From the NCBI GenBank assembly GCA_041653615.1, contig JBAZEZ010000003.1, positions 1 through 64,000 of the forward strand: DNA of 64,000 bases. Reading direction: 5' to 3'. The position numbers were made by a program, and so were the translations under genes. The DNA comes from JAHJUB01 sp041653615 [NCBI: Candidatus Ratteibacteria bacterium] (GTDB lineage: Bacteria > Ratteibacteria > UBA8468 > MWAK01). Within the stretch, counting starts at the first letter, position 1. Every line of letters begins with the position of its first letter. Below the pieces are notes generated by a model that had not been told where the DNA came from, made no database searches, and saw nothing but the letters and a program-made list of their open reading frames with translations. Below are positions 22,712 to 32,116 of the stretch, one piece after another.

Positions 22712-25700
22712 ATGAATATTTTCAAAAAAGTCCGAACCATTTTTATTCTTTTCAGTTTTCTGTTTTTTTTCTCGGTTACCGCGCAATCCACGGTTACGGA
22801 AGACGTCGCCTATTTTTCTTCCCTGACGTCCCGGGTGCCCGGTTATCCGGGCAATAAAGCGGCGGCCGATTATATTTCGGCTCGGTTCCGGTCGCTTGGT
22901 CTTCAGGAAATAAAAAGGGAGGCCTATTCCGTAACTGTTCCGGTGGAAGAGTTTTCCACCCTGGAGTATCAGGGGAGGAAGATAAAAATTTCGGCTCTCT
23001 GGCCTAATCATGTGCGTACTTCCACTCTGCCGCCGGATGGAATTACCGGAAACCTGGTTTACGGCGGGGATGGTTCCCTGGTCAATTATTCGGGGAATGA
23101 TCTGAAAGGCGCGGTTGTCCTGTTGGATTTTAACTGTGGATTTCGTTGGATGGACGCCGGTTTGCTGGGTGCCCAGGCGGTTATTTTTATTGCGCCGGAG
23201 GACACGACTTTTTTTGAAGCCCGTCGGAAATTTTTGAGTATACCGTTGGATTTACCCCGCTTTTATGTTACGCGCGAAGATGCGGATTTTTTGCTTTCCA
23301 AATTGAGGCGGGCTCAAAATACCAAGGCCGTTAACTCAGTACCGGTGAAACTTTCATGCCGGCAGAGCTGGCAGAAGGCGCCGACGGAAAATATTCTGGG
23401 TTATATAACCGGCACCGACCCTAAATTACGAAATGATATTATCTGCCTTTCAGCCTATTACGATTCGAATTCAGTAGTTCCTTCCCTGGCGCCCGGTGCG
23501 GATCAGGCCAGCAGCATCGCCGGACTACTTGATCTTGCCGCTTACTTCAGCCAGAATCCTCCCCGGCGGACCATTCTTTTTCTGGCTAACGGCAGTCATT
23601 TTCAGACCCTGCGGGGTATGGGTGATTTTGTTAAGCGGCACTACCGCAAAGAAAAAACTTTTTTAACCAAAGAGATGGAACCGATTAATCTGAAGCTATT
23701 AATCGGGCTTGAACTTTCCAGTCATTCCGACCTTTTGGCGACCTACCATAACAGCAGTGAATTATATGCCCAGCGATATTTTGCTCCGTTCGCCAAAAAA
23801 TTCCTGGAATATGTCCCGGCTGCTTTTTCGGGCAAACTGCTTAACGGCGTCAGTCCGGAAAGAGGAGTGGCTTTTTCCGCTTTTCTTCCGGAAGGTATTA
23901 GCACCGACGGTTCCCTTTCTATCCGTTTCGGGTTGCCTTCCCTTTCTTTTGTAACCGTTTATGACAACCGGCGATATTTTGACACTCCGGTGGATATTGC
24001 TGCCCGCGTTGACATCGGAAAATTAACAACCCAGGTTGAACTATTGCGCCAGATGCTGTACCGGGCATTTAATGATTCGGAATTTTTTCCGGAGGCGGAG
24101 CTTGCGTTCAATGATTCCGTGCGCACCTTAAGGGGCCGCATCGTTTCTTTTGACCCGAAGACCAGTTTTGTTCCCAATCAGCCGGTGGCGAACGCGATTG
24201 TTTGCCCCAGATATCTTTATGTTTCTTATCAAAACCGTAAGAGTGCCTACGGAGTCCGGGGTGAATATTTGGAGTTGACTGATGCAAAGGGACGTTTTAC
24301 CATTAACCAGATTTTTGCCAATTGGGGTATTCTTGAGGCTTTTTATCTAGACCCGGAAAACGGTCGGATTACGATGGCTCCGGACCGGGGCGTTAACGGC
24401 GCGGAAAATTATCCGATGAATTTTACTTTTGACGCGCCGGTCAAGGACTGGTCGATTGTCCTTTTTAACTGCGTCAGTACCAATCTCTACGATTTTATCG
24501 ACCCCAGATATTTAATCGGATTGGATAAGATGGATGTTTTTAATTCCGCCAATTCTATTCCGTCCGCTTACGGTTTTTCATATCTGGAACTCCGTTCTTG
24601 GGAGTGGTCTTCCGAGGTGGAGCCGGCGGCGGTTATTTATTCCGAGCCGGGCATGGAGATTAAAGTTGCCGGAGAAACCGGTCCCCTGGGGAAAAGGATA
24701 CTGCTCTTGAATTCTCCCGACAGCAAGACCAAGGCTGATTCGGAAGGCTTGGGTTATCCGTTGACTGACGATTCGTCTCTGCTTACGCTTACTCCCTACC
24801 GGGCCTGCCGGGATATGATTAACCTCAACGATTACCGGATCAATAATTTCAAGCAGTTCGGTATTTCCAACGAAAGGCTGCTCACCCTTCACGAAGAGGC
24901 AAAAAAATGGTTTTCCGTCGCATCCGAAAACCTGGCTCAGTTTAACTGGTATTCTTTTTTGACCAACAGCCGGCGAGCGGTTGGTCTGGAATCACGGGCT
25001 TATCCGGACGTGCAGGCTACAACCAATGATGTAATTAAAGGTCTTATTTTCTATTTTATTATTCTCCTGCCCTTCGCTTTTTTCAGCGAGAGGCTCTTTT
25101 TTGGTTTTACCGATATCCGGAAACAAATTGCCGGAATTTTTACCATATTTTTAGCCGTTTATTTAGCTTTGCGCTTTGTTCACCCCGGTTTTCGTTTGAG
25201 CAACAGTCCGGAGGTTATTTTACTGGCTTTTATCATTCTCGTTCTTTCCGTTTTGGTCATTTTTTTAATTGCCGGTAAGTTTGAAGAACAGATGCAGCGT
25301 CTGAAACGAGAGCGGGCCAAGGTTTACGAAACCGACGTGGGACGCATTGCCGCCACCGGAGTTGCTTTTAACCTTGGAATTGCCAATATGAAACGGCGGA
25401 AACTCCGTACCACGCTTACGGCGATTACCCTGATACTGTTAACTTTTACGGTCATCTCTTTTACTTCCATCAAGAGTTACCTTAGTTTTAATCAGGTGGC
25501 CAGAGGGTATTCGCCCGCCTATGAAGGGTTGATGATCCGGGACCGTGCTTGGTCTCCTTTGGAAGAACTCGGCTATGAGTATGTCAAAAATGAGTTTTCC
25601 GAAAAGGCGGTTGTGGCTTCCCGTTCCTGGTTGTTGAATCCGACTATTGAAGATAAGACTTTTACTCGCGTGGCCTACGGAAAACAGGAGACTTTTGTTT

Positions 25701-27103
25701 CAGGGTTGTTGGGTTTGACAGTCCAGGAACCGTTGGTTACCGGTTTCGACCGGTTACTAGTGGCCGGAAAATGGTTTGGAACTGATACGGAAAAATCGGT
25801 TATTATTTCGGAAAATATGGCCAAGAACCTTAACTTCCCTGTTTCGGAACTTGGTCAAGGCCAGGTAAATATTTTCGGAGAGGACCTGAAGGTCGTGGGG
25901 ATTGTTTCGGATGCGAAACTTAACGATTACAGTGATTTGGACGGTGAGCGGTTGACGCCGGTTGATTTTGCGATGATGCCTAGCCAGGAGATGAGCAAAT
26001 TCAAGATGGAACACGCCGCCAACGTGATGTCCGGAGGCGGAAACACCAAAACCTTTACTCATCAGGAAGCGGCCAACGTGGTCATCGTGCCGTTCCAGTT
26101 CCTGCGCCAGCGCGGAGGTACCGTCCAGTCAATGGCGGTTAAATTCAATCCCGGTTATGAAACTCGGAAAGAGATTGAGGATTTCGTTTCCCGGCTGGCA
26201 GTGACGATTTTTGCCGGGATTAACGGTAAGACTTCGGTTTATTCGTCTCTTGGATTAACTTCTTTTTCCGGAATAGGGAATCTCTTTATTCCCATCCTGA
26301 TTGCCAGCTTGATTGTTCTCAATACCATGATGGGCGCGGTTTATGAACGTATCCGGGAAATCGGTATTTACAGCAGTGTCGGTTTGGCGCCCAGTCACAT
26401 CGCCGCTCTTTTCTTCGCGGAAGCCTGCGTCTATTCGGTTCTGGGCGCGGTGGCCGGTTACCTGTTAGGCCAGGTGGTTTCCAAGGCCCTCCTGACGGCT
26501 GGTCTGCTGAAAGGTCTGACGCTGAACTATTCCTCTCTTTCCGCGGTTAGTTCTACCATCATTGTTATGGCCGTGGTTTTTATTTCCACTATTTTCCCGG
26601 CCCGTAAGGCTTCGCAGATGTCTGTTCCGGATGTTACGCGGCGGTGGGTTTTGCCTAAGCCGGACGGAGACGCCTGGGTTTTTGGTTTTCCATTTACGGT
26701 CGGAGAAGGCGAAGTCCTGGGTTTAATGACTTTTTTGCGTGATTATTTTTCTTCCTATTCGATTGAGGCGGTTGGTTATTTTTATACCGCTGATAACAAA
26801 TTATTTGAAGAGACCGGTCCAAAGGGTAAGTCCTATGTGACTTCTTGCCGGGTGTATTTGGCGCCGTTCGATTTGGGCGTGAGCCAGCAGTTTAAACTTT
26901 CCGCGTTTCCGGCCGGGGAGTTTGGATTTTACGGAATAGAAGTCCGAATGGAACGGGAAAGCGGGGAGGGAAGTGACTGGCAACGGTTGAATCGGAGATT
27001 CCTCGACAGCATCAGGAAGCAATTTTTAGTCTGGCGGACGATAAGTAAGGAGATTAAAGAAGATTACCGGCAAGAAGGTGAAAAGGAATTGAAGAATGGA
27101 TAA
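22712..27103 (+). CDS. M28-peptidase-like / FtsX-type permease fusion (giant membrane protein)
   Basis: 1463 residues. A signal segment (about 8-24) precedes an M28 aminopeptidase fold (about 30-450) with a PA-like insert, then a carboxypeptidase-regulatory-like beta domain (about 470-570) and a further extracytoplasmic part. Three membrane segments lie at about 775-853, and an FtsX/MacB permease core follows (segments at about 894-920, 1188-1207, 1229-1253, 1278-1297) with a periplasmic loop between the first two. A soluble tail closes the protein. The M28 metal-ligand motifs look lost: the usual H-x-D reads SAYYDSN, D-D-x-S reads GADQASS, and the E-E pair reads NGSHF. It is therefore probably a non-catalytic binder. 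No ABC ATPase gene is adjacent. It overlaps the next gene by 8 bases. Confidence 0.75.
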   Translation: MNIFKKVRTIFILFSFLFFFSVTAQSTVTEDVAYFSSLTSRVPGYPGNKAAADYISARFRSLGLQEIKREAYSVTVPVEEFSTLEYQGRKIKISALWPNHVRTSTLPPDGITGNLVYGGDGSLVNYSGNDLKGAVVLLDFNCGFRWMDAGLLGAQAVIFIAPEDTTFFEARRKFLSIPLDLPRFYVTREDADFLLSKLRRAQNTKAVNSVPVKLSCRQSWQKAPTENILGYITGTDPKLRNDIICLSAYYDSNSVVPSLAPGADQASSIAGLLDLAAYFSQNPPRRTILFLANGSHFQTLRGMGDFVKRHYRKEKTFLTKEMEPINLKLLIGLELSSHSDLLATYHNSSELYAQRYFAPFAKKFLEYVPAAFSGKLLNGVSPERGVAFSAFLPEGISTDGSLSIRFGLPSLSFVTVYDNRRYFDTPVDIAARVDIGKLTTQVELLRQMLYRAFNDSEFFPEAELAFNDSVRTLRGRIVSFDPKTSFVPNQPVANAIVCPRYLYVSYQNRKSAYGVRGEYLELTDAKGRFTINQIFANWGILEAFYLDPENGRITMAPDRGVNGAENYPMNFTFDAPVKDWSIVLFNCVSTNLYDFIDPRYLIGLDKMDVFNSANSIPSAYGFSYLELRSWEWSSEVEPAAVIYSEPGMEIKVAGETGPLGKRILLLNSPDSKTKADSEGLGYPLTDDSSLLTLTPYRACRDMINLNDYRINNFKQFGISNERLLTLHEEAKKWFSVASENLAQFNWYSFLTNSRRAVGLESRAYPDVQATTNDVIKGLIFYFIILLPFAFFSERLFFGFTDIRKQIAGIFTIFLAVYLALRFVHPGFRLSNSPEVILLAFIILVLSVLVIFLIAGKFEEQMQRLKRERAKVYETDVGRIAATGVAFNLGIANMKRRKLRTTLTAITLILLTFTVISFTSIKSYLSFNQVARGYSPAYEGLMIRDRAWSPLEELGYEYVKNEFSEKAVVASRSWLLNPTIEDKTFTRVAYGKQETFVSGLLGLTVQEPLVTGFDRLLVAGKWFGTDTEKSVIISENMAKNLNFPVSELGQGQVNIFGEDLKVVGIVSDAKLNDYSDLDGERLTPVDFAMMPSQEMSKFKMEHAANVMSGGGNTKTFTHQEAANVVIVPFQFLRQRGGTVQSMAVKFNPGYETRKEIEDFVSRLAVTIFAGINGKTSVYSSLGLTSFSGIGNLFIPILIASLIVLNTMMGAVYERIREIGIYSSVGLAPSHIAALFFAEACVYSVLGAVAGYLLGQVVSKALLTAGLLKGLTLNYSSLSAVSSTIIVMAVVFISTIFPARKASQMSVPDVTRRWVLPKPDGDAWVFGFPFTVGEGEVLGLMTFLRDYFSSYSIEAVGYFYTADNKLFEETGPKGKSYVTSCRVYLAPFDLGVSQQFKLSAFPAGEFGFYGIEVRMERESGEGSDWQRLNRRFLDSIRKQFLVWRTISKEIKEDYRQEGEKELKNG

Positions 27104-29054
27104 AAAAGAAAACATATTCCCGCAGCCGGATGGTTTCGAAAGCGGTTTTAATATCAAAACTTTGTTCGCGGCTCTTTTTGTCGGTTTTATTATGCTGCCG
27201 GCCGGTATTTATATGGGTTTGATTGCCGGAACCAGCTTGGGTGCCGCCGCCCAGTGGGTAACGCTCATCCTTTTTGTCGAAATAGCCAAAAGGTCTTTTG
27301 TTCAGTTGCGGCGTCAGGAGATTTACCTCATTTTTATCGTGGCAAATTCCCTGATGATGGTGGGCGCGGCCGGTATTACGAACGGCGGCGCGTTCAGTTC
27401 GTTAATCTGGGAACAGTATTTTGTTCAGTCGCCTTACGCTAAAGCTTTCGGACTTTCCAGTCAGATTCCGCTCTGGGCTGTTCCGCCGGCCGGCAGCGCC
27501 GCGCTCATCCAGCGCACCTTTTTGAGTAAAGTCTGGCTTGTTCCGATACTCATCCTTTTAGCAACCCAGATATTGAGCCGGGTCAATGCTTTTACGCTCG
27601 GATATTATTTTTTCCGGGTTACCAGTGATTTTGAGCGGCTGGAATTTCCGATGGCTCCGGTGGCGGCGGAAGGGGTTTGGGCGCTGACCGATCTTTCCGC
27701 TAAAAAAGATACCAATCGCTGGCGCACCTTTGTTACCGGAGGCATGATCGGCATTATTTACGGTGTTTTTTATGTTTTCATTCCCACTTTTACCGGGTTG
27801 GTAATGGCTAAGCCGTTTACGCTTATCCCGATTCCTTTTGTCGATTTCACCAGCCAGGTAAGCTCCATTTTTCCGGCTTCGGTTCTGGGTTTTATGACCG
27901 ACCTGGGCAACGTTTTTGCCGGTTTTGTCCTGCCTTTCTGGGTAGTGCTGGGTACCTTTGTCGGTTCCGTCGGGGCGCAGACTATTGCCAACCCGATTTT
28001 GTACAAGCATACGGATTTTTTGAAAACCTGGCAGCCGGGAATGGGCGCTATCCCGGCCTATACGTCCACTACGATTGATTTTTGGATAAGCGTCGGAATC
28101 GGTCTGGGTATTACGGTTTTAATTTTGAGTATCATCTCGGTTATTTCCAAAATTAGACAGAGAGAAAAGAAAACTCAAGCCGCAACTAAAATACCGGCGA
28201 ACCGGGGTGATTCTCCCCTGGTGGTTATGCTGGGAATTTGGGCTCTTTCCACCCTCGTCTACGTGGTTCTTTGCCACGTGCTGGTACCTAAGTTTCCGTT
28301 ACCTTTGATATTGTTTTTCGGTTTTATCCTAACCCCGGTGCTCACGTATATTTCCGCCCGGATGTTCGGCATAACCGGGGTTGCCAGCGGAATTTCTTTC
28401 CCCTACCTGACGGAAGGAACCTATATCCTTTCCGGCTACAAAGGCGCGGATATCTGGTATATGCCCTTGCCTTATTTCAATCACGGAGGAATGGCTCAAG
28501 GTTTCAAGCAGATGGAGTTGCTTAAGGTGCGTTTTACGGATTGGTATAAGACCGAATTTATGGCTTTAGGGATAATGCTTTTTTGTAGTTTTCTTTTCTG
28601 GTCGGTCATCTGGAAGATGGGGCCGATTCCTTCGTCAACCTATCCTTTCGTTCAGCGGATGTGGCCGATGATGGCTATTCCGCGGGCGCTCTGGGTTTCC
28701 TCTACCGTTCATGGGGGCGCCACCTGGCTGCTGGATTCGATTAAGGGTTCAATAATCGGCTGGAGCGCGGTCGGAGGTTTGGCTACGGCGGGAATCTTAG
28801 CCCTCTGTAAAGTACCAATTTCATTTTTTTACGGGATAGTAGGCGGAATTCCAATGTTACCGCATTACACTATTCCGATGTTTTTCGGAGCTCTATTAGG
28901 CAAATTTTTCTTTGCCCGGCGCATCGGTGTTAAAGAATGGCAGAAGATGACGCCGCTGCTTCTGGCCGGTTACGGTTGCGGTATGGGATTGGCCGGGGCG
29001 GCTTCAGTTGCCGTTGCCCTGATCGCCAAAACGGTGTTTCAATTGGTTTATTAA
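27096..29054 (+). CDS. OPT-superfamily-like polytopic transporter (DUF6785/DUF6784 type)
   Basis: 652 residues with about 14-16 membrane segments starting at about residue 24 (LFAALFVGFIMLPAGIYMGLIAG). The regular alternation of long hydrophobic stretches and Gly/Pro-rich turns, with PFWVVLGTFVGSV and YGIVGGIPMLPHYTIPMFFGALLGKFFF, resembles the oligopeptide-transporter superfamily and, from memory, the 'peptide transporter' DUF6785/DUF6784 proteins of planctomycetes and related phyla. Substrate unknown. It overlaps the M28/FtsX fusion gene by 8 bases, so the two are almost certainly co-translated and may act together in peptide handling. Confidence 0.7.
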   Translation: MDKKENIFPQPDGFESGFNIKTLFAALFVGFIMLPAGIYMGLIAGTSLGAAAQWVTLILFVEIAKRSFVQLRRQEIYLIFIVANSLMMVGAAGITNGGAFSSLIWEQYFVQSPYAKAFGLSSQIPLWAVPPAGSAALIQRTFLSKVWLVPILILLATQILSRVNAFTLGYYFFRVTSDFERLEFPMAPVAAEGVWALTDLSAKKDTNRWRTFVTGGMIGIIYGVFYVFIPTFTGLVMAKPFTLIPIPFVDFTSQVSSIFPASVLGFMTDLGNVFAGFVLPFWVVLGTFVGSVGAQTIANPILYKHTDFLKTWQPGMGAIPAYTSTTIDFWISVGIGLGITVLILSIISVISKIRQREKKTQAATKIPANRGDSPLVVMLGIWALSTLVYVVLCHVLVPKFPLPLILFFGFILTPVLTYISARMFGITGVASGISFPYLTEGTYILSGYKGADIWYMPLPYFNHGGMAQGFKQMELLKVRFTDWYKTEFMALGIMLFCSFLFWSVIWKMGPIPSSTYPFVQRMWPMMAIPRALWVSSTVHGGATWLLDSIKGSIIGWSAVGGLATAGILALCKVPISFFYGIVGGIPMLPHYTIPMFFGALLGKFFFARRIGVKEWQKMTPLLLAGYGCGMGLAGAASVAVALIAKTVFQLVY

Positions 29055-29098
29055 CATAACGGCATTAACATCATTATGTTATCCCGCGTCACAATGCT

Positions 29099-29172
29099 GT
29101 CATTCCCGCATGTATTAGGCGGGAATCCACACCCCTGAAGACTGGATTCCCACTTACTATCCGTGGGAATGA
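29099..29172. repeat. GTCATTCCC...GGGAATGAC palindromic repeat
   Basis: GTCATTCCCGCATG...CGGGAATCCA and TGGATTCCCAC...GTGGGAATGAC form nested inverted repeats of about 74 bases, a widespread type of dispersed bacterial palindrome. Its right arm contains the GTG (29163) and ATG (29169) that could start the following biotin ligase gene. Confidence 0.8.
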
Positions 29173-29735
29173 CACCGAATATAGTGCGGTTTAAAAAAAG
29201 AGGAAACATCTACGTCTTTTCCGAACTTTCATCCACGCAGGATAAGGCCTGGGAACTTGTTTCCGATGGCGTTTCTTCCGGTTCCCTGATTATTGCCGGC
29301 GTTCAGACTGCCGGTAGAGGACGGCAAGGCAAAATTTGGTATTCCCCCAGGGGTAGTTTGTGTTTTTCCCTCGTTTTATTCCCGGTTTCCTCCGGGCAGT
29401 CCGGCGGGATTACGATTTCTGCCGCAAGGGCGCTTCAACTTGCTTTAAAATCCGCGCTGAATTTAGAAACCCGGCTTAAACTTCCCAACGACCTCTATTT
29501 TCAAGAAAAAAAATTGGCCGGAATTATTTTGGAGGTGAAACAGAAAAAAGCGGTTTTAGGCGTCGGACTTAATGTTAATTGTCCGGCCAATTCCTGGCCC
29601 GTCGGAGTTCAGGCAGTTAGTTTAAAAGAGATTCTAAACAGGCGGGTCAGTCGTTGCGCCATTCTCTTCGCTTTTCTGAACAATTTTCAAAAAGAAACTT
29701 TGACATTTACTCTCTTTGAAGATAAAATATTGTAG
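29163..29735 (+). CDS. birA: biotin--protein ligase, catalytic domain only (short C-terminus)
   Basis: 190 residues from the GTG at 29163. It attaches biotin to carboxyl-carrier proteins through biotinyl-AMP. The core motif GRGRQGKIWYSPRGSLCFSLVL is at about residues 52-73, and LPNDLYFQEKKLAGIILEVK at about 107-126. There is no N-terminal helix-turn-helix, so it is a monofunctional ligase. The protein stops shortly after GLNVNCP...; the SH3-like C-terminal domain (about 45 residues) is missing. Upstream ATG/GTG codons lie in the right arm of a palindromic repeat. The GTG at 29187 is the first start outside it, but the fold probably begins near FSELSSTQD in either case. Confidence 0.8.
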   Translation: MGMTPNIVRFKKRGNIYVFSELSSTQDKAWELVSDGVSSGSLIIAGVQTAGRGRQGKIWYSPRGSLCFSLVLFPVSSGQSGGITISAARALQLALKSALNLETRLKLPNDLYFQEKKLAGIILEVKQKKAVLGVGLNVNCPANSWPVGVQAVSLKEILNRRVSRCAILFAFLNNFQKETLTFTLFEDKIL

Positions 29736-29740
29736 TGGTG

Positions 29741-29757
29741 TGATTTGTCGTACAAAT
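29741..29757. promoter_or_regulatory. perfect 7-base inverted repeat before the pseudopilin gene
   Basis: GATTTGT-CGT-ACAAATC lies about 29 bases upstream of the pseudopilin ATG, between birA and its strong AGGGGGTG ribosome binding site. It could be an operator or a small hairpin. There is no T-run after it. Confidence 0.4.
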
Positions 29758-29785
29758 CGTCAATACCAAAAGGGGGTGAAATAGC

Positions 29786-30388
29786 ATGAGAAAAAATGGA
29801 TTTACCCCGTTTAGAGGTTTATCGCTAATGGGGTTTACGCTGATTGAACTTTTAGTTGTTATTGCCATCATTGCCATTTTGGCGGCTATGATTTTACCGG
29901 CGCTCTCGCGAACGCGGGAAAGCGCCCGGCGCACCACCTGTCTCAATAATTTAAAACAGTTAGGATTGGCTGTAAATATGTATATTCAGGACAACAGCGA
30001 ATGTTTACCGGGTATGCAAGAATGGGTTACTACGCTTGGCTCTTATGTTTCGGATAATGACCAGGTTTTTTCTTGCCCCAGCGATCCGGATAAAACCAGT
30101 TCCACCTCTTACGCCATAAACAGTTATGCGTCCGGTGAGAAGATTTCCGCGATTAGCCATTCCTCAACTTTTCCGGTCTTTTTTGACCGCAACACAACCG
30201 GCGCAAGTTCATCCTATTTTACCGGATGTCCGCCAACCGCGCCGAGTGGCCCCAGCGATCCATTTTATTATGTTTTTTGTTCCAACCGGCATACCAATGG
30301 CGCGAATTTTTTGTTTCTGGACAGTCACGCAACCTGGCTTTCGAATCCGGAAAGCGTAAGTTCCGATATTCTAAAGTTTGAGCCTTAA
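29786..30388 (+). CDS. pseudopilin (prepilin-type N-terminus, H-x-DG-like C-terminus)
   Basis: 200 residues. The type IV prepilin signal is [26 protein letters not shown], with the peptidase site before the Phe at about residue 17 and the conserved Glu at +5. It continues with [24 protein letters not shown], and the C-terminus has [17 protein letters not shown], the variant of the H-x9-DG motif common in planctomycete/Lentisphaera pseudopilins. AGGGGGTG six to eight bases before the ATG is a strong ribosome binding site. nadB starts one base after its stop. It may be exported through the pilus-type machine at 57-63 kb. Confidence 0.88.
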   Translation: MRKNGFTPFRGLSLMGFTLIELLVVIAIIAILAAMILPALSRTRESARRTTCLNNLKQLGLAVNMYIQDNSECLPGMQEWVTTLGSYVSDNDQVFSCPSDPDKTSSTSYAINSYASGEKISAISHSSTFPVFFDRNTTGASSSYFTGCPPTAPSGPSDPFYYVFCSNRHTNGANFLFLDSHATWLSNPESVSSDILKFEP

Positions 30389-30389
30389 A

Positions 30390-31973
30390 ATGGTCCTGCC
30401 CCGTCTGGTCGATTTTGATTCGCAGACTGTTCCGGAGGAGGACACGGAAGTATTGGTCATCGGCAGCGGCGCGGCCGGTCTTTCCGCCAGCCTGAGCGCG
30501 GCCGGAGCCGGCCGGCGTGTTATGCTGGCGGCAAAAAGCGGTTTTCTGGATACGGCCTCTGACCTGGCCCAGGGCGGAATCGCGGTTGCCCTTTCCAAGG
30601 ACGATTCTCCGGAAAAACATTTTCAGGATACGCTTAACTCCGGTTCGGGATTGGCTGACCCTGAATCCGTTAAAGTGCTGGTCCGGGAAGGTCCGGAAAT
30701 AATCAGGGCGTTGCTTGCCTCCGGAGCAATTTTCACCCGGGATGGTTCCGGACTTGTTTTTACCCGGGAAGGCGGTCACTCGTTACCGCGCATTATCTAT
30801 GCTTCCGGAGACCGCAGCGGCGCGGAAGTAATTCGTACCCTCTCACCTCTTGTCCTCCAAAACCGTCGGATTGAAATCAGGGAAAAATATTTTTTGATAG
30901 ACCTTATTACTTCGGGAAATTCAGTTATCGGCGGGCTTTTTTTTGAAGGGGAAAAAAAGATTCCTTTTTTTGTCCGGGCCGCCAGCGTGGTTTTGGCAAC
31001 CGGCGGTCTCGGCCGGTTGTTTCAGGAGACGACCAATCCCACCATTTCTACCGGAGATGGTATGGCGGCGGCTTATCGCAGCGGGGCAACTCTGCGGGAT
31101 TTGGAATTTGTTCAATTTCATCCAACTGTTTTTTACGTGGCCGGCGCCCCGCGTTTTTTGATTTCCGAAGCGGTTAGAGGCGAAGGCGCGGTCTTGGTCA
31201 ACGACCGGCAGGAACATTTTATGCGTTCCTACCATCCGGACGCGGAGCTTGCTTCCCGCGATGTGGTTTCCCGGGCTATTCTGGACCAGATGAAACGCCA
31301 GGCCGCCCGGAACGTTTATCTGGATTGTCGTTCTATCGGCGCCAATTTCAAGAAGCGGTTTCCCTCCATTTACGCTATGGTCCAGCGTTTTCGGATAGAC
31401 CCGGCACATGACCTTATTCCGGTTCGTCCGGCAGCCCATTACATGATGGGTGGAGTTAAGACTAATTCTAGCGGGGCGGTGGAGGATTTGGAAAATCTTT
31501 TTGCCTGCGGAGAGGTTGCCTGCACCGGTGTTCATGGCGCCAACCGGTTGGGCAGTAATTCGCTTCTGGAGTGCCTGGTTTTTGGAAACAGGGCCGGGTC
31601 TGCGGCTGCCGCCGGGAAGCATATTTTCCGGGGCCGTGTTCAGTTCACCCGGCGCTGGAAAGATTTCCATTTGGATGTGACCGATATCAAGAGGTCACTT
31701 AACGCGTTGGTCTGGCGTCATTGCGGCATAGAGCGGGAAGGTAACGACCTGAAGTTTGCTCTGGAGAAACTAAAAGAATGGCAAAGTTATGCTCTTTCCG
31801 CTCGTTTTTTTGATTCTTCCGGTTGGGAAACGCAAAATATGCTTTTGCTTGCCGGTTTGATTGCGCAAAGCGCTTTGGAAAGGACTGAAAGTCGGGGTGC
31901 GCATTTCCGTACCGATTTCCCGGAAAGAGATGATAAGGAATGGCTCAGGCATATCGACCGAAAGATTAACTAA
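30390..31973 (+). CDS. nadB: L-aspartate oxidase
   Basis: 527 residues, a flavoenzyme oxidising L-aspartate to iminoaspartate for NAD synthesis. The FAD motif VLVIGSGAAGLSASLSAA is at about residues 22-39, SDLAQGGIAVAL at about 59-70, HSLPRIIYASGDRSGAEVIRTL at about 130-151, and the active-site region QFHPTVFY and RGEGAVLVN at about 245-270. PAAHYMMGG and GVHGANRLGSNSLLE follow, and the helical C-domain closes it. I prefer the ATG at 30390, one base after the pseudopilin stop; an in-frame TTG at 30378 overlaps that gene. nadA and nadC are not in the window. Confidence 0.95.
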   Translation: MVLPRLVDFDSQTVPEEDTEVLVIGSGAAGLSASLSAAGAGRRVMLAAKSGFLDTASDLAQGGIAVALSKDDSPEKHFQDTLNSGSGLADPESVKVLVREGPEIIRALLASGAIFTRDGSGLVFTREGGHSLPRIIYASGDRSGAEVIRTLSPLVLQNRRIEIREKYFLIDLITSGNSVIGGLFFEGEKKIPFFVRAASVVLATGGLGRLFQETTNPTISTGDGMAAAYRSGATLRDLEFVQFHPTVFYVAGAPRFLISEAVRGEGAVLVNDRQEHFMRSYHPDAELASRDVVSRAILDQMKRQAARNVYLDCRSIGANFKKRFPSIYAMVQRFRIDPAHDLIPVRPAAHYMMGGVKTNSSGAVEDLENLFACGEVACTGVHGANRLGSNSLLECLVFGNRAGSAAAAGKHIFRGRVQFTRRWKDFHLDVTDIKRSLNALVWRHCGIEREGNDLKFALEKLKEWQSYALSARFFDSSGWETQNMLLLAGLIAQSALERTESRGAHFRTDFPERDDKEWLRHIDRKIN

Positions 31974-31990
31974 AGAGAAGCAAATTAATT

Positions 31991-32106
31991 GGACGCAGAT
32001 TACCGCTGATAATCGCAGATACAGATTAAACATTGCTCGAAAAGTACCTTAAAATTATCTTTCATCCTTGATCTTTATCCGGCTGTTTCCGCGTATATCT
32101 GCGTCC
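31991..32106. repeat. GGACGCAGAT-family inverted repeat (copy 4)
   Basis: Left arm GGACGCAGATTACCGCTGATAATCGCAGAT..., right arm CTGTTTCCGCGTATATCTGCGTCC. The right arm ends 10 bases before the trpE ATG (TATTTGTTTT, no Shine-Dalgarno), the same placement as copy 3 relative to its gene. TAATCGCAGATACAGATTAAA is shared base for base with copy 2. Confidence 0.85.
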
Positions 32107-32116
32107 TATTTGTTTT

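Noticed and set aside
30219-31670. Antisense open frames opposite the pseudopilin and nadB
   Set aside because: nadB matches its family along the whole length, and the antisense products have no recognisable domain.
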